Part shown: positions 15,968 through 24,629 of the stretch, piece after piece
Layout of the letters: the number at the start of each line of letters is the position of its first letter
How positions within the stretch are numbered: position 1 is the stretch's first letter
NCBI GenBank assembly: GCA_023423335.1
Contig: JAFAFU010000070.1
Span: forward strand, 1 to 64,000
Length of the DNA stretch: 64,000 nt
Reading direction: 5' to 3'
Origin: Bacillota bacterium
GTDB taxonomy: Bacteria > Bacillota > Clostridia > Lachnospirales > Lachnospiraceae
The notes under the pieces: model-generated
Told to the model about the DNA's origin: nothing
Seen by the model: only the letters and a program-made list of their open reading frames with translations
Databases searched by the model: none
Made by a program: the position numbers and the translations under genes

Positions 15968-18514
15968 ATGGCTAACAAACAGAATAAGAAAAAAGCAACG
16001 AATTCACGGAAGAAAAGTACCAGGCGGGAGAGTATCCGGCAAAGCGGGGTAGTACAGGATGAGATTATCCTGATCATCACCCTGGTGGTTTCCCTGCTGC
16101 TGTTTTTGAGCAATTTTAGTCTGGGGGGTGCGGTAGGAAGGTATGTCAGTGATTTTCTCTTCGGTATGGTCGGTTTGATTGCCTATTTACTACCCTTCCT
16201 GATTTTTTTCGGTACGGCCTTCCATCTGTCGAATATGGGAAACCGTTCCGCAGGACGGAAGCTCATCAGCGCTATTATATTCTTTATAGCACTGACTGCG
16301 CTAATCCAGCTGATCTCCTCCTATGACAGTGAGGTCAAGATTTACGAGTATTACACGAATTCCATGAGGGATCACAAGGGCGGCGGAATTATCGGCGGTA
16401 TTTTTGTTATGCTGCTCTGTCAGGCCTTTGATGTATTAGGGGCATATATCGTATTGATTGCCGTGATGGCCATATCCGTTGTCGTGATAACCGGAAAAGC
16501 CATATTTACCTATATTGCAAAACAGAGTAAGAATTCTCTGGAGGAGCGCAGGGAATACCAGCGTCTCAGGAGGGAACAAGCGGCTGAGGAAGGTATAGGG
16601 GAAGGAAGTTTAAGAAGACCGCCAAAGACCTTCCTATTGGATGGGAATCCCCAGGAAACAAAAGCCCGGGAGAAGTCGGGTGTTATTTCGATCAATGATA
16701 AAAAGAGCAGGAAAGCAGGCGTGAAAAGTCAGGAAGAGCTTCCACTTATTAATCTGGATCATCTCTTTCAGAAAAAGGAGGAGGAGCCGGAGCTTTCAGG
16801 AAAGCAGGGGGAAGCCATAAGTCCTGCCGGAGTTCCTACCTATGAGGACGAATTGCGGAGCAAATTCGGAAAGGTTTCCCAGATGTCTGCGGGTGATAAT
16901 GAGCAGGACGGTATGGGTACGCAGCTAAGGGAACCTGCCCACATATCCGCGCCGGAAGCTAAGCCGGAAGCGGTTAAAGCGGCGGACAAGCGTCAGTCTA
17001 CAGAAGTAGAACGACTTGACATCCAACAATCTGCCGAGCATAAGGAATATGTTTTTCCTCCTTTGAACCTCCTGGCAGGAGCGAAGGCAAAGACGGGGAA
17101 GGGCGGCATGACTGACCGGGAATTAAAGGATACGGCCATCAAGCTTCAGAATACCCTGGAGAGCTTCGGGGTCCGCGTAACGATTACGAATGTAAGCTGC
17201 GGACCTGCGGTAACAAGATATGAGCTGCAGCCGGAGCAGGGGGTTATGGTCAGCAGGATTACCAGGCTGGCGGATGATATCAAACTGAACCTGGCTGCTT
17301 CGGATGTGAGGATTGAAGCCCCGATTCCGGGGAAAGCTGCTGTTGGTATCGAGGTTCCCAATAAAGAGAATTCCATGGTTACGCTCCGTGAAATGTTTGA
17401 AAGTCCGGAGTTCAAGAGACATCCTTCGGATATAGCCTTTGCGGTCGGTAAGGATATCGGCGGGCAGACGATTATCACGGATATTGCGAAGATGCCCCAT
17501 CTGTTGATTGCCGGGGCCACCGGTTCCGGTAAATCCGTCTGTATCAACACGTTAATTATGAGTATTCTGTATAAATCCAATCCGTCGGATGTCCGCCTGA
17601 TTATGGTGGACCCGAAGGTGGTAGAATTAAATGTATATAACGGGATTCCCCATCTTTTGATTCCTGTGGTTACCGATCCCAAGAAGGCCTCAGCCGCTTT
17701 GAACTGGGCTGTTATGGAGATGACGGAGCGGTACAAAAAGTTTGCCGATGTCGGGGTAAGGGATCTGAAGGGCTATAATGAAAAGGTAGCGGAAGTGGCA
17801 TACTTAAATGATGAGAATTATCAGAAGCTTCCTCAGATCATTATCATTATAGATGAGCTGGCAGACCTTATGATGGTAGCGCAGAATGAAGTCGAGGATG
17901 CGATCTGCCGTCTGGCACAATTGGCAAGAGCCGCCGGACTTCATCTGATCATTGCAACCCAGAGACCCTCGGTCAATGTTATTACCGGTCTGATCAAGGC
18001 AAATATACCTTCCAGAATTGCCTTTGCGGTATCCTCTGCCATTGACTCCAGGACTATTATCGATGGGTCCGGTGCGGAGAAGCTGCTGGGCAAGGGCGAT
18101 ATGCTGTTTTTCCCGTCCGGTTATCCGAAACCGGTAAGAATACAGGGAGCGTTTATTTCGGATAAAGAAGTCAGCTCCGTTGTGGATTTTTTAAAGAAAC
18201 ATAATAATGAAGCCCAATATAGTGAGGATATCAAGGATAAGATCACAAATGCGAAGCCGGGAGAAGCCGGTATGGCTATGGGCGGCAGTAATGAGAGAGA
18301 TGAATATTTTGCTGAAGCGGGTAAGTTCATCATCGAGAAAGACAAGGCCTCCATCGGTATGCTCCAGAGAGTATACAAGATCGGCTTCAACCGGGCCGCG
18401 AGGATTATGGACCAATTGGCGGAAGCAGGAGTGGTCGGCCCGGAGGAGGGGACAAAGCCCAGAAAGATTCTGATGTCTCCGGAGCAGTTTGAACAATACC
18501 TGGAAGAAAATTAA
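15968..18514 (+). CDS. ftsK: DNA translocase FtsK/SpoIIIE
   Basis: An 848-residue septal DNA pump that moves chromosomal DNA during division or sporulation. The N-terminus is basic, followed by four membrane segments (about residues 33-185), a charged linker rich in Glu, Lys and Gln, and the motor. Walker A is GATGSGKS (about 516-523), Walker B is IIIIDELADLMM (about 626), and the C-terminal gamma winged-helix domain is present (KASIGMLQRVYKIGFNRAARIMDQLAEAG), which reads oriented DNA sequences. Length and neighbours (tepA, ylzJ) fit the SpoIIIE/FtsK of clostridia. Two ATP-grasp genes follow closely. Confidence 0.96.
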   Translation: MANKQNKKKATNSRKKSTRRESIRQSGVVQDEIILIITLVVSLLLFLSNFSLGGAVGRYVSDFLFGMVGLIAYLLPFLIFFGTAFHLSNMGNRSAGRKLISAIIFFIALTALIQLISSYDSEVKIYEYYTNSMRDHKGGGIIGGIFVMLLCQAFDVLGAYIVLIAVMAISVVVITGKAIFTYIAKQSKNSLEERREYQRLRREQAAEEGIGEGSLRRPPKTFLLDGNPQETKAREKSGVISINDKKSRKAGVKSQEELPLINLDHLFQKKEEEPELSGKQGEAISPAGVPTYEDELRSKFGKVSQMSAGDNEQDGMGTQLREPAHISAPEAKPEAVKAADKRQSTEVERLDIQQSAEHKEYVFPPLNLLAGAKAKTGKGGMTDRELKDTAIKLQNTLESFGVRVTITNVSCGPAVTRYELQPEQGVMVSRITRLADDIKLNLAASDVRIEAPIPGKAAVGIEVPNKENSMVTLREMFESPEFKRHPSDIAFAVGKDIGGQTIITDIAKMPHLLIAGATGSGKSVCINTLIMSILYKSNPSDVRLIMVDPKVVELNVYNGIPHLLIPVVTDPKKASAALNWAVMEMTERYKKFADVGVRDLKGYNEKVAEVAYLNDENYQKLPQIIIIIDELADLMMVAQNEVEDAICRLAQLARAAGLHLIIATQRPSVNVITGLIKANIPSRIAFAVSSAIDSRTIIDGSGAEKLLGKGDMLFFPSGYPKPVRIQGAFISDKEVSSVVDFLKKHNNEAQYSEDIKDKITNAKPGEAGMAMGGSNERDEYFAEAGKFIIEKDKASIGMLQRVYKIGFNRAARIMDQLAEAGVVGPEEGTKPRKILMSPEQFEQYLEEN

Positions 18515-18534
18515 GATAGATAGGAATAAAGCAT

Positions 18535-19425
18535 ATGAACATAATTGGCTGGCTGATTGTGAACGAGTTCCTTCAAACAAATAAATTCAATGAGATTCAT
18601 GCCTGGCTGGTGAGGGCTGCAAAAAAGCAGGGAATCGAGCTGCAGCTGAAGACAAATGCACAGCTGCCGATTGATCTGCCGCAGGAGCATAATCAGAAGC
18701 TAATTCAACAAAAACCGGATTTTATCCTGTTCTGGGATAAGGATACCAGGCTGGCGGGATATTTGGAGCAGGCAGGGTATCCGGTATTCAATTCCTCTGA
18801 TGCAATTGCAGCCTGTGACGATAAGTCCCTTACCCATCTGAAATTGACGGGAGCAGGAATACCGATGCCCAGAACGATCATTGCGCCCAAAACCTTTGAG
18901 AATATCGGGTATACGAATCTGAACTTTTTACCGGAGGTATCGGAGCGGCTCGGCTTTCCCCTGGTGGTGAAGGAATGCTTCGGTTCCTTCGGACAGCAGG
19001 TCTATCTGGCCGGAAATATGGAGGAGCTTAAAAGACTGGTAACCGGAATTGGTGCCAAGCCAATGCTGTTCCAGGAGTATATTGCCTCCAGTAAGGGGAA
19101 GGATGTACGGCTTCAGATGGTCGGCGGGAAGGTGATTGCGTCAATGCTCCGCTATTCTGAACAGGGGGATTTTCGTGCAAACCTGACGATCGGCGGCAGG
19201 ATGGAACCCTATGAACCCTCCGAGGAACAGTGTGAACTGGCTGTAAGGTGCTGTGAAATCCTTGGTCTTAGCTTTGGCGGAGTGGATCTGCTGTTCGGTA
19301 AAGACGACAAGCCTTTGGTCTGTGAGGTAAATTCGAACGCGCATTTCAAGAACATTTTTGATTGTACCGGTGTCAATGCCGCGGATGCCGTCATTGCGTA
19401 TATCAGAAATAAAATCGGTGCCTGA
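18535..19425 (+). CDS. RimK-like ATP-grasp ligase 1
   Basis: A 296-residue protein with an ATP-grasp fold of the RimK type. Features: an N-terminal Rossmann-like part, KSLTHLKLTGAGIPMPRTI at the start of the ATP-grasp domain, FPLVVKECFGSFGQQVYL (ATP-binding Lys and flexible Gly loop), MLFQEYIASSKGKDVRLQMVGGKVIASM, and the metal ligands at DLLFG and CEVNSNAHFKN. RimK-type enzymes form peptide-like bonds using an acyl phosphate; the substrate here is unknown. It begins 20 bases behind ftsK and is followed by a second, different ATP-grasp gene, so they may work on one product. Confidence 0.85.
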   Translation: MNIIGWLIVNEFLQTNKFNEIHAWLVRAAKKQGIELQLKTNAQLPIDLPQEHNQKLIQQKPDFILFWDKDTRLAGYLEQAGYPVFNSSDAIAACDDKSLTHLKLTGAGIPMPRTIIAPKTFENIGYTNLNFLPEVSERLGFPLVVKECFGSFGQQVYLAGNMEELKRLVTGIGAKPMLFQEYIASSKGKDVRLQMVGGKVIASMLRYSEQGDFRANLTIGGRMEPYEPSEEQCELAVRCCEILGLSFGGVDLLFGKDDKPLVCEVNSNAHFKNIFDCTGVNAADAVIAYIRNKIGA

Positions 19426-19529
19426 AAGCATGGGGCGGAGTTTAGGAACGCACAGACGGAATGCAGGAATTACAGGCGGCACACAAGAATATAAGAAGAT
19501 GGGCAAGAATATAAAGGCGGTGCAAGGGT

Positions 19530-20390
19530 ATGTTGGCCTGGATCATCTACTATAAGGAGAGTGCCTTATATAACAGGCGTTATATTGAATTCTATAAAGA
19601 AGAAGGACATAAGCTTGGCATCACAGTCAAGCTTCTTCTGGTAGAAGAGCTGGAGTTCGGCATCCGGGAGGACGAATGGTTTATAAAGTACGGAGGGGAA
19701 GAATTACCGTATCCGGATTTTGTCATTTGCCGTGCCATTTATCCCTTGTTAACACGGCAGCTGGAATATATGGGAATCCGGGTATTTAATAATGCCTTCC
19801 TGTCGGAGATCTGCAATGATAAAGCGAAGACTTATCAATATCTTGCAAAGACGGGAATTCGCATGGTCGATTCCTGCTTTTATAAGAATTCTTTGCTTCA
19901 GGCAGCGACTGAGCGGGTAACCGGACCTGCGGTTATAAAGGCGGTTGACGGACATGGGGGCAGTCAGGTATTCCTGATGGATCAAACGACAGGGAAAGAG
20001 GAGAGGGAAACGATACTGCGGGGCATCGGAGCCTCCGATGCCGTAATTCAGCCCTTGACGGGAAGCAGGTATCAGGATCTCAGAGTCTATGTGATCGGAA
20101 AGGAAATTATAGCTGCGGTACTCAGAACAGCCAGGGGAGGCTTTAAATCGAATTTTTCCCTGGGCGGGGAAGTATGCTTTTACGAATTATCGGAGAAGGA
20201 TAAGAAGCTGGTTCATCTTATTATGAGCCAATTTGAAATCGGCATGGTGGGAATTGATTTTATCATAGGGGATGGGGGAGAACTGATCTTCAATGAGATC
20301 GAGGATGTGGTCGGCTCCAGGATGCTTTATCAATGCTCGGATATCAATATTGCGGAGAAATATCTGAAATGGATCATAAAACAGATATAA
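19530..20390 (+). CDS. RimK-like ATP-grasp ligase 2
   Basis: A 286-residue ATP-grasp protein, clearly related to but different from its upstream neighbour. Visible blocks are CNDKAKTYQYLAKTGIRMVDS, AVIKAVDGHGGSQVFLM (ATP-binding Lys and Gly loop), YQDLRVYVIGKEIIAAVLRTA, and the metal-binding end IGDGGELIFNEIEDVVGSRML. Note that the usual EVN of RimK is replaced by NEIED. The substrate is unknown. The start ATG 19530 lies close behind AAGG, and the 104-base gap to gene 1 contains a repeated CAAGAATATAA (19484 and 19504). A terminator follows at 20495. Confidence 0.82.
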   Translation: MLAWIIYYKESALYNRRYIEFYKEEGHKLGITVKLLLVEELEFGIREDEWFIKYGGEELPYPDFVICRAIYPLLTRQLEYMGIRVFNNAFLSEICNDKAKTYQYLAKTGIRMVDSCFYKNSLLQAATERVTGPAVIKAVDGHGGSQVFLMDQTTGKEERETILRGIGASDAVIQPLTGSRYQDLRVYVIGKEIIAAVLRTARGGFKSNFSLGGEVCFYELSEKDKKLVHLIMSQFEIGMVGIDFIIGDGGELIFNEIEDVVGSRMLYQCSDINIAEKYLKWIIKQI

Positions 20391-20401
20391 TTGTTGAATG
20401 A

Positions 20402-20494
20402 TTAAAGCAAATTGATATATTTCCTTATACGGCGCATGTTGAAACAGTGATAATGATGACGTATTGTGGTTCGGACAAGAAAAATAGGGATTAG
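20402..20494 (+). pseudogene. RlmD (RumA) C-terminal fragment, left end of the island
   Basis: Directly behind the second ATP-grasp stop codon, a 30-codon frame (preceded in frame by TGA, ended by TAG) reads LKQIDIFPYTAHVETVIMMT plus ten more residues. This matches the well-known C-terminus of 23S rRNA (uracil-5) methyltransferase RlmD/RumA, whose consensus is VDMFPxTxHVETV. No start codon and no methyltransferase body precede it. The 3' end of rlmD/rumA is a recurrent integration site for mobile elements in Firmicutes, and a second fragment lies at 32306, so this is read as an attachment scar. Confidence 0.65.
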
Positions 20495-20516
20495 ACCACA
20501 ATATGTTGTGGTTTTT
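20495..20516 (+). terminator. Terminator after the ATP-grasp pair
   Basis: ACCACAA (20495-20501) and TTGTGGT (20506-20512) form a perfect 7-bp stem with a 4-base loop, followed by a T-run (20512-20516). Confidence 0.75.
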
Positions 20517-20622
20517 GGCTTAAAAATGAGCGATTTCAGAGCTCAAAAAATGCGATTTTGTCCCCGTTTTTTTGCCCCTTCCACAGATGACATAGTCGAT
20601 TTTGAGAAAACTTAATAATATT

Positions 20623-20670
20623 AGGGCTAAGAGTGGGGGCGGTCGCTGACTTGCAACTTAGCCCTTTTAT
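20623..20670 (+). terminator. Stem-loop with T-run near the left island end
   Basis: AGGGCTAAG (20623-20631) and CTTAGCCCT (20657-20665) form a perfect 9-bp stem followed by TTTTATAT. It lies upstream of the next gene's ribosome binding site, so it may end incoming transcripts or form part of an attachment region. Apart from this, the terminator at 20495 and the rlmD scar, 20391-20709 holds nothing I recognise. Confidence 0.55.
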
Positions 20671-20709
20671 ATATCTAGAAATGCATATTATTTTATAAGG
20701 AGGTTTGCT

Positions 20710-21117
20710 ATGTGCAGAAAAAACATGTTTGTGATTCCCCCATCATCAAGTTTTGAAAAAATACTTGACATACAAGACAGCAGAATTAAAAAAGCAGTAT
20801 TCATTCCAAACAGATCTAGCTATCCAAACTTAACTTCTTTGGAATCGATACTAAGACAATTAAAGTTTTCAAATATCGTTAATTGGTTTACTGATGAAAG
20901 GGGATTTCAAAGAGGTGGCCATAGAATAAATAAACTGTTTGACCTCTATGGAAAGAGTGAGATAGATATGGTTATCTGCTATTCAAGCGAAGATCTAGAA
21001 AGCTATGAAAACAGTTTGGAAAACGCAGAGAAATCCATTCAAAAGACTGGTATTCCTATATACTGTATTAGAGACAGTATTCTTATAAGGAGTAATGAGA
21101 TTATCGATTTATCATAG
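20710..21117 (+). CDS. Small protein with resolvase-like fold (possible)
   Basis: A 135-residue product with a strong ribosome binding site (AAGGAGG, 20697-20703). I do not recognise it firmly. Its layout resembles the N-terminal catalytic domain of serine recombinases: a beta strand KKAVFIPNRSS where AxYxRxSS is usual, a helix LTSLESILRQL where 'sLexQ' is usual, WFTDERG where a 'DegiSG' loop is usual, then EIDMVICYSSEDL and KTGIPIYCIRD, which fit 'kiDlvivksisRl' and 'GIPVYFi'. There is no recombinase or zinc-ribbon domain. It could be a truncated or repurposed resolvase. It is the first gene inside the left island boundary. Confidence 0.4.
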   Translation: MCRKNMFVIPPSSSFEKILDIQDSRIKKAVFIPNRSSYPNLTSLESILRQLKFSNIVNWFTDERGFQRGGHRINKLFDLYGKSEIDMVICYSSEDLESYENSLENAEKSIQKTGIPIYCIRDSILIRSNEIIDLS

Positions 21118-21308
21118 TTTTTAGAATGGGTCTCAAGTTTTTCTATCAGTCGTTGTGTCGGCATGGTGCTATTAGTGATAGATAGAAAAATATTCTGATT
21201 TAAGAAATTAAAAGAGACGCAGGAAAAAGAGCTTATTGTCAAGCTTGGTAGCAACAAGCTGACAAGATTGCAGTCAATCATAATGTAGCTTATATTATAT
21301 ACTATATA

Positions 21309-21337
21309 TTGGAATATAGCCAAATTTATTGTATAAT
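21309..21337 (+). promoter_or_regulatory. Promoter in front of the small gene at 21454
   Basis: TTGGAA (21309-21314) and TATAAT (21332-21337) are 17 bp apart. The leader to the next start would be about 105 bases. In the remaining stretch from 21118 to 21453 I see only AT-rich sequence and short open frames, possibly gene remnants. Confidence 0.6.
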
Positions 21338-21453
21338 TAAGGCTGTAGATTGTAGCAACAATGCAAAGCTATTGTAAACGTCAAATACCTCGACATATTC
21401 TAGGAGAAGAAATGGCGAAAATAATTTTAGATAGATAAAAGGAGATTGATTTT

Positions 21454-21690
21454 ATGTCAAAGATAATTATTGCAGATGTTTTATACACGGTAACGGATGA
21501 AACGTATTATGTTCTGAATAGGGAGCATGAAAATGCTGCGAAATATCAAGCGGAAACAATAGATGCAGTTTATGAAAATATAGTAGCTGACGGTTGGAAC
21601 AGATGTGGAAAAGTTAATAAAAGCGACTATTCATTGGCAGATATGTTTTCAAACTCGCATAATGACTACATTGCTGTTTGGGAAGAGTAA
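21454..21690 (+). CDS. Small hypothetical protein
   Basis: A 78-residue acidic protein with an AAAGGAG site 8-14 bases upstream and a good promoter further up. It begins MSKIIIADVLYTVTDETYYVLN and has no membrane segment, signal or motif I can name. A reading frame of 40 codons without stops follows directly at 21693-21815 in another frame, so the gene may once have been longer. It lies just in front of the restriction-modification operon and inside the island. Confidence 0.6.
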   Translation: MSKIIIADVLYTVTDETYYVLNREHENAAKYQAETIDAVYENIVADGWNRCGKVNKSDYSLADMFSNSHNDYIAVWEE

Positions 21691-21692
21691 AA

Positions 21693-21815
21693 CCTACTAC
21701 ATATAACAATCTTGTTTTCAGTAAAGCATACTTCTCAAACGATGAAATAATATTTGATGAGCAGGCTGAACAAATTATTGCTTTTTCTAAAAAACGCGAT
21801 ATTTGTTATGGATAA
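21693..21815 (+). pseudogene. Stop-free frame downstream of the small gene (remnant?)
   Basis: This frame encodes about 40 residues including VFSKAYFSNDEIIFDEQAEQ and ends at TAA 21813-21815. It has no start codon and no ribosome binding site. The composition looks protein-like, so it may be the frameshifted tail of the upstream gene or a separate gene fragment. No family was recognised. Confidence 0.3.
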
Positions 21816-21858
21816 AAGAATGTAATCATCGTCACTAGAAGAAAAGAGGAAAAGAGAG

Positions 21859-23418
21859 ATGGCAGAAAAGAATACAGCCGATATCGGCTTTGAACAGCAA
21901 ATCTGGGCGGCGGCAGACATTTTACGAGGGAATATGGATGCGGCTGAATACAAGCATGTCGTTCTTGGACTTATATTTTTGAAATACATCTCGGACAAGT
22001 TTGATGAGCGTTATAATGAACTCAGGGCCGATGATGATGACGTAGAAGATAAAGATGCTTACACGGAGGCGAATGTATTTTATGTTCCTCCTGTTGCCCG
22101 TTGGAGTGTGATTTCCGAATGGGCACATAAGACCGGGAAAATAACAGATGAAAATGGTAAACAAGAATTTTTTGATATAGGCGGCATCATTGACCGTGCA
22201 ATGCGTGCAATTGAAAAAGAAAATAAACGCTTAAAGGATATTTTACCTAAAAACTATGCCCGTGGTGAGTTGGACAAGCGCCGTCTTGGAAATGTGGTTG
22301 ACCTGTTTACTAATATTCAAATGATTGAGCACGGAACAGATAAGGATATTCTTGGTCGTGCTTATGAATACTGCTTAAAAAAATTCGCCGAACAGGAAGG
22401 TAAACGTGCAGGCGAGTTCTATACGCCTTCCTGTGTGGTGCGAACACTTGTTGAGGTGTTACAGCCATTCAAAGGGCGAGTGTACGACCCATGCTGTGGT
22501 TCAGGTGGAATGTTTGTGCAATCGGCAGAATTCGTAGGGCACCATTCCGGCAATATTGATAATCTTTCTATTTATGGGCAGGATGCTAACCCAACCACTC
22601 GTAAAATGGCATTGATGAACATCGCTATTCGCGGAATTGAAGCCGACCTTGGCGCATATAACGCTGATACTTTCCATAATGACCTGCATCCGACGCTGAA
22701 GGCCGATTTTATTATGGCGAACCCACCCTTCAACCTTTCAGACTGGAACGATGGCAGCCTGAATGATGACCCTCGATGGAAATTTGGCGTACCACCCAAT
22801 GGAAACGCCAACTTCGCTTGGCTGCAGCACATGATATATCATCTTGCCCCAAATGGCAAAATCGGCATGGTGCTTGCCAATGGTTCTCTTTCCAGCCAAA
22901 GTGGCGGTGAGGGTGAAATCCGCCGTAAAATCATTGAGGCCGACCTAGTGGAGGGCATTGTCGCCATGCCTACCCAGTTGTTCTATACTACGCAGATTCC
23001 AGTGTCCCTGTGGTTTATTAATCGGAATAAGAAGCAAAAGGGCAAAACTCTGTTTATAGACGCTCGCAACATGGGAATCATGATCAGTCGCAGCCTGCGG
23101 GAGTTGGCCTATCAAAACGAGGACGGAAGTCCCGGTGATATTTTAAAGGTCGCTGCTACCTTTGAAGCTTTCGACAACGGGACGCTGGGGGACGTAAAGG
23201 GTTTTTGTGCCGTAGCCACCATAGACGAAATAGCCAAGCAGGACTACATTCTCACGCCTGGTCGCTATGTAGGAATTGAGGAGCAGGAGGATGACGGCAT
23301 TCCCTTTGAACAAAAAATGAGTGAGCTTACCGGTGAATTGAAAACTTTATTTGAGCGTTCTCATAGATTGGAAGAAGAAATTCGTAGCAGATTGGGGGCG
23401 ATGGGGCATGAGGTCTGA
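21859..23418 (+). CDS. hsdM: Type I restriction-modification methyltransferase subunit HsdM
   Basis: A 519-residue adenine methyltransferase subunit. The N-terminal HsdM domain is visible (residues 8-140, FEQQIWAAADILRGNMDAAEYKHVVLGLIFLKYISDKF). The SAM-binding motif is YDPCCGSGGMF (about 209-219) and the catalytic motif IV is NPPF (about 287-290, in ADFIMANPPFNLSDW). It works with HsdS to protect host DNA and with HsdR to cut foreign DNA. It starts with ATG 21859 behind GAGGAAAAGAGAG and overlaps hsdS by 11 bases. It heads a five-gene defence operon. Confidence 0.97.
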   Translation: MAEKNTADIGFEQQIWAAADILRGNMDAAEYKHVVLGLIFLKYISDKFDERYNELRADDDDVEDKDAYTEANVFYVPPVARWSVISEWAHKTGKITDENGKQEFFDIGGIIDRAMRAIEKENKRLKDILPKNYARGELDKRRLGNVVDLFTNIQMIEHGTDKDILGRAYEYCLKKFAEQEGKRAGEFYTPSCVVRTLVEVLQPFKGRVYDPCCGSGGMFVQSAEFVGHHSGNIDNLSIYGQDANPTTRKMALMNIAIRGIEADLGAYNADTFHNDLHPTLKADFIMANPPFNLSDWNDGSLNDDPRWKFGVPPNGNANFAWLQHMIYHLAPNGKIGMVLANGSLSSQSGGEGEIRRKIIEADLVEGIVAMPTQLFYTTQIPVSLWFINRNKKQKGKTLFIDARNMGIMISRSLRELAYQNEDGSPGDILKVAATFEAFDNGTLGDVKGFCAVATIDEIAKQDYILTPGRYVGIEEQEDDGIPFEQKMSELTGELKTLFERSHRLEEEIRSRLGAMGHEV

Positions 23419-24616
23419 TTGGAATATTTTGCGAGCAGATAAGTTTATAGACTTCAACCCAAAAGAGACCATTCGAAAAGGTGAACTATCAAAAAAAGTG
23501 ACTATGGAGCAACTGCAACCATATACAAGGGATCTTTCAGGTTATGAGTTGACACCTTTTAATGGCGGTTCAAAATTTCGCAATGGTGATACTTTAATGG
23601 CACGTATTACCCCTTGCCTTGAAAATGGGAAAACCGCGCAGGTAAATATTCTTGAAAACGGCGAGGTGGGTTTTGGCTCCACTGAGTTTATTGTAATGCG
23701 TGAAATACCTGGTGTTAGTGATAGTGACTTTATTTACTATTTGGCGCTTAGTTCTTTTTGGAGGAACAAAGCGATAAAGTCAATGGTTGGAAGTTCCGGA
23801 AGACAACGTGTACAGCAAAGCGTACTAGATAGTGTGGAGCTGTGCGTTCCTTCACTGCCAGAGCAAAAAGAAATTGCTCGAACATTACGGGCACTCGATG
23901 ACAAAATCACCAATAACAGGGAAATTAATTTGCACTTAAAGAAAATTGCACAGGCAATTTTCAAGTCTTGGTTTGTGGATTTTGAGCCATTCGGCGGCGT
24001 GATGCCCGATGACTGGCGTGAAGGCACGATTGTCGACATTGCGGTCGATATCGTATGTGGAAAGACCCCGTCCACTAAGGTTGCGGAGTATTTTGGCGAC
24101 GACATACCGTTTATAACCATACCAGATATGCACGGTCGGACATACATAACTACCACGGAACGCTCATTGTCTATGTCAGGGGCGTCTTCCCAATCAAGAA
24201 AAACTGTCCCTGCTAACAGCGTTTGCGTTAGTTGTATAGCAACGGCTGGCTTAGTTGTTCTGACTTCAAAGCCGAGCCAGACTAACCAACAAATCAATAC
24301 GATTGTATGCAAGAATGAAATCAGTCCTTTCTATGTATACCTTACGATGGTCGGAATGGCTGACCACATAAGGATGTTGGGTTCAAGCGGTAGTGCCACT
24401 AACAATCTGAATAAGGGACAGTTCTCGAAGATTGAAATCCTTATACCTTCAGCAGGCATACTTGATGAATTTTCATCGCTTGTTATGCCAGTCTTTGAGG
24501 AGATAAAGCGTAATCAACAAGAATCAGACCACCTTGCACAAACTCGCAACGCTCTTTTAACACGCCTGATGTCCGGCGAAATATCTGTAATCAATGACAA
24601 GCATAATATTGACTGA
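23408..24616 (+). CDS. hsdS: Type I restriction-modification specificity subunit HsdS
   Basis: A 402-residue subunit with two target-recognition domains (about 1-150 and 200-345), each followed by a conserved helical spacer: LPEQKEIARTLRALDDKITNNREINLHLKKIA and the C-terminal MPVFEEIKRNQQESDHLAQTRNALLTRLMSGEI. HsdS sets the bipartite DNA sequence recognised by the whole complex. Start at ATG 23408 inside the hsdM end (11-base overlap); the open frame upstream is only overlap. Length is normal and both domains look intact. The recognition sequence cannot be predicted by eye. Confidence 0.95.
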   Translation: MRSDWNILRADKFIDFNPKETIRKGELSKKVTMEQLQPYTRDLSGYELTPFNGGSKFRNGDTLMARITPCLENGKTAQVNILENGEVGFGSTEFIVMREIPGVSDSDFIYYLALSSFWRNKAIKSMVGSSGRQRVQQSVLDSVELCVPSLPEQKEIARTLRALDDKITNNREINLHLKKIAQAIFKSWFVDFEPFGGVMPDDWREGTIVDIAVDIVCGKTPSTKVAEYFGDDIPFITIPDMHGRTYITTTERSLSMSGASSQSRKTVPANSVCVSCIATAGLVVLTSKPSQTNQQINTIVCKNEISPFYVYLTMVGMADHIRMLGSSGSATNNLNKGQFSKIEILIPSAGILDEFSSLVMPVFEEIKRNQQESDHLAQTRNALLTRLMSGEISVINDKHNID

Positions 24617-24629
24617 AAGGAGAATTTTT

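Noticed and set aside
19358..19555. Small gene between the two ATP-grasp genes
   Set aside because: It overlaps the end of the first gene in another frame and the start of the second; the composition is that of a shadow frame.
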